Below are positions 1-10,057 of a stretch of DNA of 64,000 nt, piece by piece (positions within the stretch are counted from its first letter, which is position 1; every line of letters starts with the position of its first letter). Source of the stretch: Paracoccaceae bacterium (GTDB taxonomy: Bacteria; Pseudomonadota; Alphaproteobacteria; Rhodobacterales; Rhodobacteraceae); NCBI GenBank assembly GCA_024304985.1, contig JAMWZC010000005.1, positions 170,189 to 234,188 on the forward strand, written 5' to 3'. The notes under the pieces are model-generated. The model was not told where the DNA came from, made no database searches, and was given only the letters and a program-made list of their open reading frames with translations. The translations under genes were made by a program, and so were the position numbers.

Positions 1-1781
1 GCTATTCGGTCGATCCCTCGGGCCTGTCGGGTGATGCGATGCGTCTGCCGCAGGTCAGCCGCCGCATGACGCGGGACGAGGTGATGCTGGCGCGTGGCAC
101 GGCCGATGCGCTGGCGCTGCACCGCCGTTACCACAATGACGCGCTGCATGCGCGCTACGCGCCGCCCGGTGCGATGGCGCGGGACCTTTATGAGGCGATG
201 GAGACCGCGCGCTGCGAGGCGATGGGCGCGCGCGACATGCCCGGCACCGCTGGCAATATCGACGCCAAGATCGCGCATGAGGCGGCGCGGGCGGGGTATG
301 AGCAGATCACCCAAGCCTCGGACGCGCCATTGGCGACGGCGGCGGGCTATATGATCCGGCATCTGGCGACGGGGCGGCAGCTTCCGGCGGGCGCGCAGAA
401 CGTCATGGAGTTGTGGCGCGGGTTCATCGAGGATCAGGCGGGCGGCACGCTGGACGGTTTGCAGGACAAGCTGCACGATCAGGCGGCCTTTGCACGGTTC
501 GCCCGCAAGGTGATCGAAGATCTGGGTTACGGCGATCAGCTGGGCGATGATCCCGACCAGCCTGATGACGATCAGGACGATGCCGAGGACAGCGCCGAGC
601 AGCAGGAAGACCCCGACAGCAGCGGTCAGGACGACCAGCAGCAGGAAGAGGCCGAGGCCAGCCCCGAGCAGTCTCAGGAGGACAGCCAGGACGCGTCACA
701 GGCGCAGGTCAGCATGGACGAGTTGGCCGATCAGGAGATGGGCGAGGATACTGAACTGCCCGATGGCGAGGCCCCGCTGGAACCGCCCGCGCCGCAGCCC
801 GTCTCGGATGCCGATCCGAACTATGCCGTCTATGTCACCGATTTCGATGAGGAAATTCCCGCCGAGGAATTGGCGGATCCGGTCGAGTTGGAACGGTTGC
901 GCGCCTATCTGGATCAGCAATTGGAGCCGTTGAAAGGCGCTGTGGGCCGTCTGGCCAACAAGCTGCAACGCCGCCTTCAGGCGCAGCAGAACCGCTCGTG
1001 GTTGTTCGACATGGAAGAAGGCATCCTTGACGCGGGCCGTCTGGCGCGTGTCGTGGCGAACCCGACGACGCCCCTGTCGTTCAAGGTCGAAAAGGACACG
1101 GAATTCCGCGATACGGTGGTGACGCTGCTTCTGGACAATTCCGGCTCGATGCGGGGGCGGCCGATTTCCATCGCGGCCATCTGCGCCGATGTGCTGGCGC
1201 GGACGCTGGAGCGGTGCTCGGTCAAGGTGGAAATCCTGGGCTTCACCACACGCGCGTGGAAAGGTGGCCAAAGCCGCGAGAAATGGCTGGCCGAGGGGCG
1301 CCCGCAGCAACCGGGGCGTCTGAACGATCTGCGGCACATCATCTATAAATCCGCCGATGCGCCATGGCGGCGGACGCGGCCCAATCTGGGGCTGATGATG
1401 AAGGAAGGCTTGCTGAAGGAGAACATCGACGGCGAGGCGCTGGAATGGGCGCATCGGCGCATGATGGCCCGGCCCGAGGCGCGCAAGATCATGATGGTGA
1501 TCTCGGATGGCGCGCCCGTGGACGATTCCACCCTCTCGGTGAATCCTGCGAACTATCTGGAAAAGCACCTGCGCGACGTGATTGCCATGGTGGAAAAACG
1601 CAAGGCTGTGGAACTGATCGCCATCGGTATCGGCCATGACGTGACGCGCTATTACCAGCATGCGGTCACGATCACCGATGTGGACCAGTTGGCCGGGGCC
1701 ATGACCGAGCAGCTGGCGGGGCTGTTCGACAGCGACCCGCGCGCCCGTGCCCGGATGATCGGCATGAAGAGGGCGATGTAG
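1..1781 (+). CDS. cobT: Cobaltochelatase subunit CobT (5' end outside window)
   Basis: CobT forms, with CobS, the AAA+ part of the ATP-dependent CobNST complex that inserts cobalt into hydrogenobyrinic acid a,c-diamide in aerobic cobalamin synthesis, in the cytoplasm. The reading frame is open from base 3, before the first ATG at 39, and the family N-terminus of about 30 residues is missing, so the gene starts upstream. About 593 codons are visible. A very acidic Asp/Glu/Gln stretch lies near 540-720. A C-terminal von Willebrand A domain has the MIDAS motif DNSGS near 1134-1148. The stop is one base before the next ATG, so the two genes may be cotranscribed. Recognition of CobT is secure. Confidence 0.95.
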   Translation, partial: YSVDPSGLSGDAMRLPQVSRRMTRDEVMLARGTADALALHRRYHNDALHARYAPPGAMARDLYEAMETARCEAMGARDMPGTAGNIDAKIAHEAARAGYEQITQASDAPLATAAGYMIRHLATGRQLPAGAQNVMELWRGFIEDQAGGTLDGLQDKLHDQAAFARFARKVIEDLGYGDQLGDDPDQPDDDQDDAEDSAEQQEDPDSSGQDDQQQEEAEASPEQSQEDSQDASQAQVSMDELADQEMGEDTELPDGEAPLEPPAPQPVSDADPNYAVYVTDFDEEIPAEELADPVELERLRAYLDQQLEPLKGAVGRLANKLQRRLQAQQNRSWLFDMEEGILDAGRLARVVANPTTPLSFKVEKDTEFRDTVVTLLLDNSGSMRGRPISIAAICADVLARTLERCSVKVEILGFTTRAWKGGQSREKWLAEGRPQQPGRLNDLRHIIYKSADAPWRRTRPNLGLMMKEGLLKENIDGEALEWAHRRMMARPEARKIMMVISDGAPVDDSTLSVNPANYLEKHLRDVIAMVEKRKAVELIAIGIGHDVTRYYQHAVTITDVDQLAGAMTEQLAGLFDSDPRARARMIGMKRAM

Positions 1782-1782
1782 C

Positions 1783-3585
1783 ATGTTCCAGAGTTTCGAG
1801 GACAGTGCCCGCCCCGAGCAGGGCCCGCCCCGGCTGGCCGCGCTGCGCGATCTGTTGCCGCGCGAGGGGCTGACCGGATTTCTGGTGCCGCGCGCCGATG
1901 CGCATCAGGGGGAATACGTGGCCCCGCATGATGCGCGGCTAGCCTGGCTAACGGGATTCACCGGCTCGGCCGGGTTTGCCTGCGTGCTGCCCCATGTGGC
2001 GGGCGTTTTCATCGACGGACGCTACCGCACGCAGGTGAAAGGTCAGGTGGATCTGGCGCATTTCACGCCCGTGCCCTGGCCCGAGACGGGGCTGGCCGAC
2101 TGGCTGCGCGCGCAGTTGCCCAATGGCGGGGTGATCGGGTTTGATCCCTGGCTGCACACCGCGGACGAGATCGGAAAGCTGGAGGAGGCGCTGGCGGGCA
2201 CGGCCATCACGCTGCGGCCCGGCCCCAATGCCCTGGACCGGATCTGGACCGACCAGCCTGCCCCCCCTGCCGGGTTGATCACGCCCTATCCTGATGATCT
2301 GGCAGGCGAGACCAGCGCCGCCAAGCGGGCGCGGCTGGCCGAAGGCTTGCGCAAGGCCGGGCAGAGCGCGGCCGTCCTGACCCTGGCCGATTCCCTTGCC
2401 TGGCTCCTGAACGTGCGGGGGTCGGATATTCCGCGCAACCCGGTGCCGCATGGCTTTGCCGTGCTGCATGACAACGGCCATCTGACGCTGTTCGCCGATC
2501 CCGCCAAATGCGATGACGCCCTGCGCGCGCATCTGGGCACGGATGTGACCTTGCGCCCGGTGACGGCCTTTGGCGCGGGCCTGCGCAGTCTGACTGGCCC
2601 GGTGCGGGTGGACCGGGCGACGGCCCCTCTCTGGGTGTCGATGGAACTGGCCGAGGCGGGGGTTCCCTGCGTCTGGGGGCAAGATCCCTGCATCCTGCCC
2701 AAGGCGACCAAGACCCCGGCCGAGATCGCCGCCACGACCGAGGCGCATCTGCGCGATGCCGCCGCCATGGTGGAATTCCTGTGCTGGTTCGACGCGCAGC
2801 CGGCGGGGTCGCTGACCGAGATCGAGGTGGCCACCGCGCTGGAAGGTTTCCGCCGCGCGACCAATGCCCTGCGCGACATCAGTTTCGAGACGATCGCAGG
2901 GACCGGTCCCAATGGCGCGATCATGCATTACCGCGTCTCGAACAGCAGCAATGCGCGGCTGGAACCGGGACATCTGATCGTGGTGGACAGCGGCGGGCAA
3001 TATCTGGACGGGACCACCGATATCACCCGCACCCTGCCCGTGGGCGAGGTTGGCGATACGGAAAAAGCCTGTTTCACCCGCGTGTTGCAGGGGATGATCG
3101 GGATCTCGCGCCTGCGCTTTCCCAAGGGGCTGGCGGGGCGCGACATCGACGCCATTGCCCGCGCGCCGCTTTGGGCGGCGGGGCTGGATTTCAACCACGG
3201 GACCGGGCATGGTGTGGGTGTCTATCTTTGCGTGCATGAAGGCCCGCAGCGGATCAGCCGCGTCTCGGACGTGCCCTTGCAGCCCGGCATGATCCTGTCC
3301 AACGAGCCGGGATATTACCGCGAAGGGTCCTTTGGCATCCGGATCGAGAACCTGATCGTGGTGCGCGAGGCCCCTGCCCTTGCCGGCGCCGATGATCGGG
3401 CCATGTTCAGCTTCGACACGCTGACATGGGTGCCGATCGACCGGCGGCTGGTGCTGCCCGGCCTGATGACCGCCGAGGAGCGGGCCTGGCTGAACGCCTA
3501 TCACGCGGCATGTCACGACAAGATAGCACCGCGCCTGTCCGAAGCGGCGCGCATCTGGCTGGCCGGGGCGACCGCTCCGCTGTGA
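1783..3585 (+). CDS. Xaa-Pro aminopeptidase, M24B family
   Basis: Metallopeptidase that removes the N-terminal residue from peptides with proline second, probably in the cytoplasm because no signal peptide is seen. The 600-residue length fits the long three-domain form: two creatinase-like N-terminal domains and a C-terminal pita-bread domain. The five metal ligands can be read in order: Asp in VVDSGG, Asp in GTTDITRT, His in HGTGHGVG, Glu in SNEPGYY and Glu in GIRIEN. The start lies one base after the cobT stop, which suggests translational coupling but not a shared pathway. The general family is secure; exact peptide preference cannot be told. Confidence 0.93.
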   Translation: MFQSFEDSARPEQGPPRLAALRDLLPREGLTGFLVPRADAHQGEYVAPHDARLAWLTGFTGSAGFACVLPHVAGVFIDGRYRTQVKGQVDLAHFTPVPWPETGLADWLRAQLPNGGVIGFDPWLHTADEIGKLEEALAGTAITLRPGPNALDRIWTDQPAPPAGLITPYPDDLAGETSAAKRARLAEGLRKAGQSAAVLTLADSLAWLLNVRGSDIPRNPVPHGFAVLHDNGHLTLFADPAKCDDALRAHLGTDVTLRPVTAFGAGLRSLTGPVRVDRATAPLWVSMELAEAGVPCVWGQDPCILPKATKTPAEIAATTEAHLRDAAAMVEFLCWFDAQPAGSLTEIEVATALEGFRRATNALRDISFETIAGTGPNGAIMHYRVSNSSNARLEPGHLIVVDSGGQYLDGTTDITRTLPVGEVGDTEKACFTRVLQGMIGISRLRFPKGLAGRDIDAIARAPLWAAGLDFNHGTGHGVGVYLCVHEGPQRISRVSDVPLQPGMILSNEPGYYREGSFGIRIENLIVVREAPALAGADDRAMFSFDTLTWVPIDRRLVLPGLMTAEERAWLNAYHAACHDKIAPRLSEAARIWLAGATAPL

Positions 3586-3643
3586 CGCTGACATGACAGC
3601 GTCACACAGGCAGGGCACAGAAGATTGAAAACGGGGGAAGACC

Positions 3644-3988
3644 ATGACCGATCACATCACGATCCGCAAAGCCGAGGGAACCTGGGTGGTCCGCGCCGGT
3701 GGCGCGGTCCTGGGCGAGTCCAATGACGCGCTGGAATTGACCGAAGGCGCGATGCCCTTCGTGATCTATTTCCCGCGCGGCGACATCGCCATGGCCTTTC
3801 TGGACCGCACCGACCACAAGACACATTGCCCGCACAAGGGCGATGCCAGCTATTTCTCGATCGTGACGAAAAGCACGACCTTGCAGAACGCGGCATGGTC
3901 CTATGAGGACCCCAAGCCGGGGATGGAACGGATCAAGGACCATCTGGCCTTCTATGCCTCGGATACGGTGACGGTCGAGCAGGTCTGA
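3644..3988 (+). CDS. DUF427 domain protein
   Basis: A 114-residue protein that is essentially one DUF427 domain, a small beta-rich fold of unknown function. Conserved-looking pieces are the N-terminal VVRAGGAVLGES, the central YFPRGDIAMAFLDRTDHKTHCPHKGDASYFS and the C-terminal DHLAFYASDTVTVEQV. A purine-rich GGGGGAAG precedes the ATG, which supports this start. It follows the aminopeptidase by 58 bases in the same direction. No signal peptide or membrane segment is visible. The family call is good; no function should be inferred. Confidence 0.85.
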   Translation: MTDHITIRKAEGTWVVRAGGAVLGESNDALELTEGAMPFVIYFPRGDIAMAFLDRTDHKTHCPHKGDASYFSIVTKSTTLQNAAWSYEDPKPGMERIKDHLAFYASDTVTVEQV

Positions 3989-4035
3989 CAAGATCCCTGT
4001 CCTTGCCCGTCACGCGACAGGTGGCGGGCGTGGTC

Positions 4036-4098
4036 ATGGATATTTTCAGCAAGAAGAAGCCGCAGCAGCGCGCGCCGATCACGGGGCGCGATGCCTAG
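4036..4098 (+). CDS. Possible 20-residue peptide (very uncertain)
   Basis: A short frame reading MDIFSKKKPQQRAPITGRDA lies 47 bases after the DUF427 gene and overlaps the end of the opposite ClC gene by four bases. No good ribosome-binding site is visible. Its first 24 bases match 19 of 24 positions of an intergenic repeat found elsewhere in the window, whose minus-strand reading starts MSIFGKMK. It may be a diverged copy of that repeat rather than a gene. Confidence 0.15.
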   Translation: MDIFSKKKPQQRAPITGRDA

Positions 4099-5828
4099 CT
4101 ATGTTCCTCGGCCGCCGTGGCGGCAAGCGCGCGGGTATAGGTCTTGAGCGCGTCCACATGGAAGAGCGCGCCCCATAGCTGCGGCTCTTCATTGCCCTCG
4201 ACACGGGTGACCACCGGCAGGAAGGGCACTCCGGCGCGGTCGAACAGGGGCAGCGCCGCCTCGAGCGTGGCGGTCGCCTCGACATAGATGCCGTCCTCGA
4301 TCATCTCGCGGCAGGCGGTTTCATCCGCCATGCCGGGATCGCCGACCTTGCGCATCACGGCCGCGACGCGGAACATCGACAAGAGATAGGCCTGCGGCCC
4401 GGCCGCCAGATGCACGCCGCGCCGTTCGAGCTGGGTGAGAAAGAAGGACCGGTCCACCAGCCGTGAGGCCAGCGCCGTGGAGAGCGAGACCGCCACCATG
4501 ACCGCGATGCCGATCTGCCAGTCGCCGGTCATCTCGAACACGATCAGCGTGGTCGAGATCGGAGCGCCCAGCACGGCGGCGGCGACCGCCCCCATGCCCG
4601 CCAGCGCATAGATCGTGCTGGCCCCCGACACGTCGGGGAAGATGGCCGTGGCGATCATGCCGAAGGCCAGCCCGGTCAGCGCGCCCACCATCAGCGCGGG
4701 CGAGAAGACCCCGCCCCCCATGCGCCCGCCCATGGTGATGGCGACAGCCAGCACCTTGAGTATGCAGAACACGACCGCCTCCCAAAGCAGAAGCTGGCCG
4801 GTCAGGGCGGCGGATGTCGTCTCGTAGCCGACGCCGATGATATGGGGAAACCAGATCGCCAGCCCGCCCAGCATGGCCCCCGACACCGCCGGGCGCAGCC
4901 AGCGCGGCAGGCCGGTTGCGGTCTGGATGCGGTTGCCCATGTCCTCGGCCACGAAGATCGCGCGCATCAGCACCGTGGCCACAAGCCCGCAGAGCAGCCC
5001 GAGGATCAGGAACGCGGGCAGTTCGCCATAGAATTCCAGCGTGTTGATCCCCGGCAGCACGAATTCCGTCACGCCGCCATATTCGATCCGGTTGATCACG
5101 GTGCCCGCCACGGCGGCAATGGCGATGGGCGCGAAGGCATGCACAGCGAAATGCCTCAGCACCACTTCCAGCGCAAAAAGCGCCCCCGCGATGGGCGCGT
5201 TGAAACTGGCCGAGACGGCGGCGGCGACGGCACAGCCCAGCAGGTCGCGCCCGGTGATCCCGTCCGCGCGAATCCGCTCGCTGACCCAGCTTGAGATGAC
5301 GGCGGCCATATGCACGACAGGACCTTCCCGCCCGCTCGACCCGCCGGTGGACAGGGTGATAAGCGAGGCCGCCGCCGAAGCAAGGCCCGCACGATGCTCG
5401 ACCCGCCCGTCCTGCAGCGCGGCTCCCTCGATCACATCCGCGACCGAGCGCACCCGCGCATCCGGAGTGAAGCGGTGCAGGATCAGCCCGACCACCAGAC
5501 CGCCCGCGATCGGCAGGGCCAGAACCCAATACCAGGGCATGGTCAGGGCAAAGCTGTGCAGCATCGCCACGTCATCCGTGCCGTAGAGAACCGCCTGCAG
5601 CACTTCGATCCCCTTGCGGAACAGCAGGGCGGCGAAACCGGCGGCAATGCCGATGATCAGGGCGATCAGCCAGAACTGGAACTGGCTGGGGCCGCGTTGG
5701 CGCAAGACGCGCCAGACCTCGGCCAGAAATTGCCGCGCCTGAGTCAGAAGCTGCGACAGCTGCGCCCTCAGGGTCTGCGGCATCAGACGATGTCCGTCCT
5801 GCACGGGGTCGCTTGCCTTTCGGGCCAT
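4095..5828 (-). CDS. ClC-family chloride channel/antiporter
   Basis: Integral membrane protein of the ClC family, which moves chloride or other anions, in bacteria often in exchange for protons. The 577-residue product has a soluble N-terminus of about 45 residues and then many hydrophobic helices. The selectivity-filter region STGGSSGREGPVVH carries the gating glutamate of GREGP, and the later GMGAVAAAVLGAPIS region is typical. The last 100 or so residues look like a cytoplasmic CBS-type regulatory region. The ATG at 5828 is preceded on its strand by GCGAGGG. Its left end converges on the DUF427 gene. Channel versus exchanger cannot be decided. Confidence 0.92.
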   Translation of the reverse strand: MARKASDPVQDGHRLMPQTLRAQLSQLLTQARQFLAEVWRVLRQRGPSQFQFWLIALIIGIAAGFAALLFRKGIEVLQAVLYGTDDVAMLHSFALTMPWYWVLALPIAGGLVVGLILHRFTPDARVRSVADVIEGAALQDGRVEHRAGLASAAASLITLSTGGSSGREGPVVHMAAVISSWVSERIRADGITGRDLLGCAVAAAVSASFNAPIAGALFALEVVLRHFAVHAFAPIAIAAVAGTVINRIEYGGVTEFVLPGINTLEFYGELPAFLILGLLCGLVATVLMRAIFVAEDMGNRIQTATGLPRWLRPAVSGAMLGGLAIWFPHIIGVGYETTSAALTGQLLLWEAVVFCILKVLAVAITMGGRMGGGVFSPALMVGALTGLAFGMIATAIFPDVSGASTIYALAGMGAVAAAVLGAPISTTLIVFEMTGDWQIGIAVMVAVSLSTALASRLVDRSFFLTQLERRGVHLAAGPQAYLLSMFRVAAVMRKVGDPGMADETACREMIEDGIYVEATATLEAALPLFDRAGVPFLPVVTRVEGNEEPQLWGALFHVDALKTYTRALAATAAEEHS

Positions 5829-5917
5829 CCATCCCTCGCTCTGACCATGGTCTTGCCCCTTCCCCGTCTGGTCGCCTTGGCCTAGGGTCGGTGCACCCGC
5901 CCCTTTCGGAGACCCCG

Positions 5918-7292
5918 ATGACCCGCCCGACAGCCTTTGACGATCTGACCTCCTTGTTAGGACAACGCGCCACCCGGTCCAAGTCCGAACTGGACCAGCA
6001 TGGCCGCTCGGAGACGCATTTCCCGTCCATGCCGCCCGATGCGGTGGTCTATCCCGAGAGCACGGCCGAGGTGGCAGCGATCGTGGGGATCTGCGCGGCC
6101 CATGGCGTGCCTGTGGTGGGCTATGGTGCGGGCACCTCGCTTGAGGGGCAGGCGCAGTCGCCCCATGGCGGGGTTTGTGTGGATTTTCGATTGATGAACA
6201 AGGTGTTGCAGGTCAATCCTGAGGATATGGATGTGGTCGTGCAGCCCGGCATCACGCGCGAGGCGTTGAATGCCGAACTGCGGGCCACGGGCTTGTTCTT
6301 TCCGGTCGATCCCGGCGCCAATGCCTCGATCGGGGGAATGGCCTCGACGCGGGCCAGCGGCACCACGGCGGTGCGTTACGGCACGATGCGGGACAATGTT
6401 GCTGGGACTGGAGGTGGTGCTGGCCGATGGGCGCATCATCCGCACGGGCACGCGCGCACGCAAGACGGCGGCGGGATATGACCTGACGGGGTTGTTCGTC
6501 GGGGCCGAGGGAACGCTTGGCCTGATCACCGAACTGACCTTGCGGCTGCGGGGCCAGCCCGAAGCGACTGCGGCGGCGATCTGCGGCTTTGCGCAGATGG
6601 ACGAGGCGGTCGCCGCCGTGATCGACACGATCCAGATGGGTCTGCCCATGGCGCGGATCGAATTCATCGACGCGGCCAGCGTGGCAGCCGTCAACGCATG
6701 GTCCGGCACGGATATTCCCTTGACGCCGCATCTGATGGTGGAATTCCACGGCTCGGACAGTGGCGTGCGCGAACAGGCCGAAACCTTTGGCGAGATCGTC
6801 GCAGATCATGGCGGCACCGGCTTTGACTGGGCCACCCGGCCCGAGGATCGCAGCGCCCTTTGGGCGATGCGGCACAATGCCTATTACGCGATCAAGGCCT
6901 CCCGCCCCGGCAGCGTCGCGCTGGTGACCGATATCTGCGTGCCGATCTCGCGCTTGGCCGAGGCGGTGACGCAGACGCAGGCGGATATCGCGGCCTCGCC
7001 GATTGCGGGGCCAATCCTGGGCCATGTGGGGGACGGCAATTTCCATGCGATCCTGCTCTATGACGATCAGAACCCCGCCGAGGTCGCCGCCGCCCATGAT
7101 CTGTCGCATCGCATGGTGACACGGGCGCTGGCGCTGGGGGGCACGGCCACGGGCGAGCATGGCGTGGGTCTGGGCAAGCTGGATTACATGCAGGCCGAAC
7201 ATGGGGCGGGATGGGATGTGATGCGCAGCCTCAAGCTGGCACTGGACCCCGGCAATATCATGAACCCCGGCAAGATGCTGCGGCAGGGCTAA
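5918..7292 (+). pseudogene. FAD-linked D-lactate dehydrogenase/glycolate oxidase-type gene with frameshift
   Basis: The two halves together match the FAD-binding oxidoreductase family of D-2-hydroxyacid dehydrogenases (cytochrome D-lactate dehydrogenase or GlcD type). The N-terminal half has the PCMH-type FAD domain (VVGYGAGTSLEG, PVDPGANASIGGMAST, GTTAVRYGTMRDNV). The frame then breaks: family sequence resumes one frame over as LGLEVVLADGRIIRTGTRARK and continues through FVGAEGTLGLITEL, HVGDGNFHA and the terminal GEHGVGLGKLDYM. An extra base, most simply G6401, explains it. Without it the protein would be about 457 residues, normal for the family. The ATG at 5918 has TCGGAGA upstream. It could be a true recent pseudogene or a sequencing error; no slippery site is visible. 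Confidence 0.85.
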
Positions 7293-7300
7293 GCCCCCCG

Positions 7301-7322
7301 CTTCATCTTGCCAAAAATACTC
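7301..7322 (+). repeat. Intergenic repeat, copy A
   Basis: Contains CATCTTGCCAAAAATACTC, shared exactly with copies near 18627 and 37133 and in variant form near 58348 and 51205. It lies nine bases after the flavoprotein stop and before the convergent end of recN. Function is unknown; a role in 3' ends of transcripts is one possibility. Confidence 0.6.
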
Positions 7323-7358
7323 AAAAACAACGGCGCATCAGGCGCGGCATGTGACGCG

Positions 7359-9014
7359 TCAGACCGTGCCCGCCAGCAGCGCGCGGGCGGCGCCGCGCGC
7401 CTCGTCGGTGATCGTGTCGCCGGCGACCATGCGCGCGATCTCGTCCACGCGGGCGGATGCGTCCAGCGGCACCACGGTGGTCGTCGTCATCTCGTCCCGC
7501 ACCCGCTTTTCCACACGCCAGTGATGGGCGCCAAGGGCCGCGACCTGCGGTGAATGGGTGACGACCAGCACCTGCCCGCCCTCGGCCAGCGCGGCCAGCC
7601 TGCGGCCCACGGCATCTGCCGTCGCGCCGCCGACACCGCGGTCGATCTCGTCGAAGATCATGGTGATTCCGGCATTGCTGTCGCTGAGGCAGACTTTCAG
7701 CGCCAGCAAAAACCGGCTGAGTTCCCCGCCCGAGGCGATGCGCGCCAGTGGTCCGGCAGGCGCACCGGGGTTGGTGGCCACGCTGAAGGTGACGCTGTCG
7801 CGCCCCTCCGGTCCGGGTTCGGCGGCGGCAATCTCGGTGCGAAAGACCGCGCGTTCCATCTTGAGCGGGGCCAGTTCCGCCGTGACGGCCGCATCCAGCC
7901 GCCCTGCCGCCTCGGCCCGCGCATCGGTCAGGGCGCGGGCCGCCACATCGAAGGCAGCCTCGGCCTGCGCCAGTTCGGCCCTGAGCGCGCGCAGATCGGC
8001 GTCGCCCCGGTCAAGGGCCGCCAGACGGTCGCGCAGACCCTGGGCAAACTGGCCCAGATCATCGGCCAGCACGTCATGCTTGCGCGCCAGCGCCCGGATC
8101 GCGAAGAGACGTTCCTCGGTTTCTTCCAGCTCATGCGGATTGAAGCTGAGGACATCCTGCGCGCGTTCCACGCCCTGCACCGCATCCGCCAGCTCGTTCA
8201 GCGCGCGCCCGAGTGCCTCAAGGGGGGCATCGAGCATCCCTTCGGCCCGGTCGGCCAGACCGTCCAGCCAGCGCAGCGCGTCGCCCATCGCCCCTTCGGC
8301 CCCCTGCGGGCCAAGGGCGGCATGGGCGCGGGCCATATCCTCGCGCATCCGCTCGGCCCCCTGCATCAGGCGGCGGCGCGCGTCCAGTTCGGCCTCCTCG
8401 CCCGGCTGCGGGTCCATCGCGTCCAGTTCGGCGACGGCGTGGCGCAGATAGTCTTCCTCGGCGCGCACAGCGGCGATGGCCGCCTCGGCCTCGGTCAGGC
8501 GTCTGGACAGGCGCGACCGCGCGCGCCATGTCTCGCGCGTGGTGTCCAGAAGCGGGGCCACCCCGCCAAAGGCATCCAGCAGGGCGCGGTGGCCCTTGGG
8601 GTCGAGCAGGCCGCGGTCGTCATGCTGGCCATGCAGTTCCACCAGCCGGTCCGAGAGGGCGCGCAGCACCTCGCCCGAGCAGCGGCGGTCATTGATCCAG
8701 GATGTCTTGCGCCCATCGCGGGTGTTGATCCGGCGCAGGATCAGTTCCGGGCCGCTGGGCAGCCCCGCCTCTTCCAGCACGGCATGGGCGGCGTGCCCGT
8801 CGGGCAGGTCGAACACCGCGACAACCTCGCCCTGCTCGGCCCCCTGCCGGACCAGTTCGGCCCGGCCGCGCCAGCCCAGAACGAAGCCAAGGGAATCAAG
8901 CAGGATCGACTTGCCTGCGCCGGTTTCGCCGGTCAGGACGTTCAGACCCGGCTGGAAGGTCAGGTCCAGCCGGTCAATGATGAGCATGTCGCGGATTTCA
9001 AGCGCGCGCAGCAT
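7359..9014 (-). CDS. recN: DNA repair protein RecN
   Basis: SMC-like ATPase that acts early in recombinational repair of double-strand breaks. The 551-residue length is usual. The N-terminus MLRALEIRDMLIIDRLDL leads to Walker A GETGAGKS. A long central region rich in Ala, Glu, Arg and Leu should form the coiled coil. The C-terminal head has SGGELSRFLLALK, Walker B with IFDEIDRGVGG, and VVTHSPQVAA. It is the last gene of the minus-strand block, 53 bases after bamD, an order often seen in alphaproteobacteria. No separate promoter or LexA box was recognised. Confidence 0.96.
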   Translation of the reverse strand: MLRALEIRDMLIIDRLDLTFQPGLNVLTGETGAGKSILLDSLGFVLGWRGRAELVRQGAEQGEVVAVFDLPDGHAAHAVLEEAGLPSGPELILRRINTRDGRKTSWINDRRCSGEVLRALSDRLVELHGQHDDRGLLDPKGHRALLDAFGGVAPLLDTTRETWRARSRLSRRLTEAEAAIAAVRAEEDYLRHAVAELDAMDPQPGEEAELDARRRLMQGAERMREDMARAHAALGPQGAEGAMGDALRWLDGLADRAEGMLDAPLEALGRALNELADAVQGVERAQDVLSFNPHELEETEERLFAIRALARKHDVLADDLGQFAQGLRDRLAALDRGDADLRALRAELAQAEAAFDVAARALTDARAEAAGRLDAAVTAELAPLKMERAVFRTEIAAAEPGPEGRDSVTFSVATNPGAPAGPLARIASGGELSRFLLALKVCLSDSNAGITMIFDEIDRGVGGATADAVGRRLAALAEGGQVLVVTHSPQVAALGAHHWRVEKRVRDEMTTTTVVPLDASARVDEIARMVAGDTITDEARGAARALLAGTV

Positions 9015-9067
9015 GTCCCCAGTGCCCCCGGCTCATGCCAGACGGCCACAGACCGCAGGGCAAGGCA

Positions 9068-9916
9068 TCACAGCCACTGTCCCCGGATCGTCTGACGGTA
9101 GATCTGCGCCAGCCAGCTGTCGCCCGCCGCTTCCAGTTCCAGCCCGCGCCCGGTCAGCAGCTTGAAGCTGTCCTCATACCAGGTGGTGGAGCGGAAGTTA
9201 TGGCCAAGGATCGCACCCGCGGTCTGCGCCTCCTGGGTCAGACCCAGCGAAAGATAGGCCTCGACCAGACGATGCAGCGCTTCGGCGGTGTGGCTGGTGG
9301 TCTGGAAGTCCTGCACGACGACACGGAAGCGATTGATCGCAGCGGTGTAATGCGCGCCCTTGAGGTAGTAGCGCCCGATCTCCATCTCTTTCCCGGCCAG
9401 ATGGTCGAAGGCAAGATCGAACTTGAGCACCGCAGAGGAGGCATATTCGCTGTCGGGATAAACCTCGATCACGGTGCGCAGCGATTGGAGCGCCTGAAAG
9501 GTCAGGCCCTGATCGCGGCCCACATCGTCGATCTGGTCGTAATAGGACAGCGCCAACAGATATTGCGCATAGGCCGCATCCTCATCCGCCGGGTAGAAGT
9601 CGATATAGCGCTGCGCAGCCGCGCGGCTGTTTTCGAAGTCACGGGCGGAATGGTAGGAAAACGCCTGCATGATGAGGCCACGCTTGGCCCATTCGGAATA
9701 GGGATAGAGGCGTTCGATTTCCGCGAAATAGAAGGCCGCGTCTTCGGGACGGCTGCGGTCGATCTCGAATTCGCCGCGCTCATAGATCTGTTCGGCGGTG
9801 AAACCGTCGAGGGGAATCGATCCGCGCCCTGCGCGTTCCGTCACGCTGTCGCATCCGGCCAGCCAAACAGCCAGTAGAACGCCACCGATCACCTTTGCCC
9901 GGGACCCGCCTGTCAT
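9068..9916 (-). CDS. bamD: Outer-membrane protein assembly lipoprotein BamD
   Basis: Essential lipoprotein of the BAM complex that folds beta-barrel proteins into the outer membrane; it acts on the periplasmic face. The start at ATG 9916 gives 282 residues; an in-frame GTG lies four codons upstream. A signal peptide ends in the lipobox LAGC, with the lipidated Cys at residue 22. The rest is helical, with TPR-like repeats such as AEQIYERGEFEIDRSRPEDAAFYFAEIERLYPYSEWA. It sits between lpxC and recN, consistent with outer-membrane biogenesis genes following the division cluster. Family assignment is firm. Confidence 0.94.
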   Translation of the reverse strand: MTGGSRAKVIGGVLLAVWLAGCDSVTERAGRGSIPLDGFTAEQIYERGEFEIDRSRPEDAAFYFAEIERLYPYSEWAKRGLIMQAFSYHSARDFENSRAAAQRYIDFYPADEDAAYAQYLLALSYYDQIDDVGRDQGLTFQALQSLRTVIEVYPDSEYASSAVLKFDLAFDHLAGKEMEIGRYYLKGAHYTAAINRFRVVVQDFQTTSHTAEALHRLVEAYLSLGLTQEAQTAGAILGHNFRSTTWYEDSFKLLTGRGLELEAAGDSWLAQIYRQTIRGQWL

Positions 9917-10028
9917 GCTTGCTCTCACCCTTGTCTGGTCACGTCAGCAGGTCTTTGCCCTGCCGTTACCGACGGTCCTAGCACAGAAAATTCCGGTGCA
10001 AAACGCCTTTGGCGCAAATACTCGGTCC

Positions 10029-10053
10029 CATGCTGTCCGATGACGGCAGCATG
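10029..10053 (-). terminator. Inverted repeat after lpxC
   Basis: CATGCTG and CAGCATG pair around an inner CCG/CGG, giving about ten base pairs with one bulge, just past the lpxC stop. There is no run of T on the transcribed strand, so it may stabilise a 3' end rather than terminate. Downstream bases 10007-10023 resemble a degenerate copy of the CAAATACTC repeat. Confidence 0.35.
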
Positions 10054-10057
10054 CAGC

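Noticed and set aside
1948..3645. 565-codon minus-strand frame
   Set aside because: Shadow of the Xaa-Pro aminopeptidase gene; no recognisable protein.
6390..6415. Programmed frameshift in the lactate dehydrogenase-like gene
   Set aside because: No slippery heptamer or stimulatory hairpin is visible, and the family is not known to use recoding.
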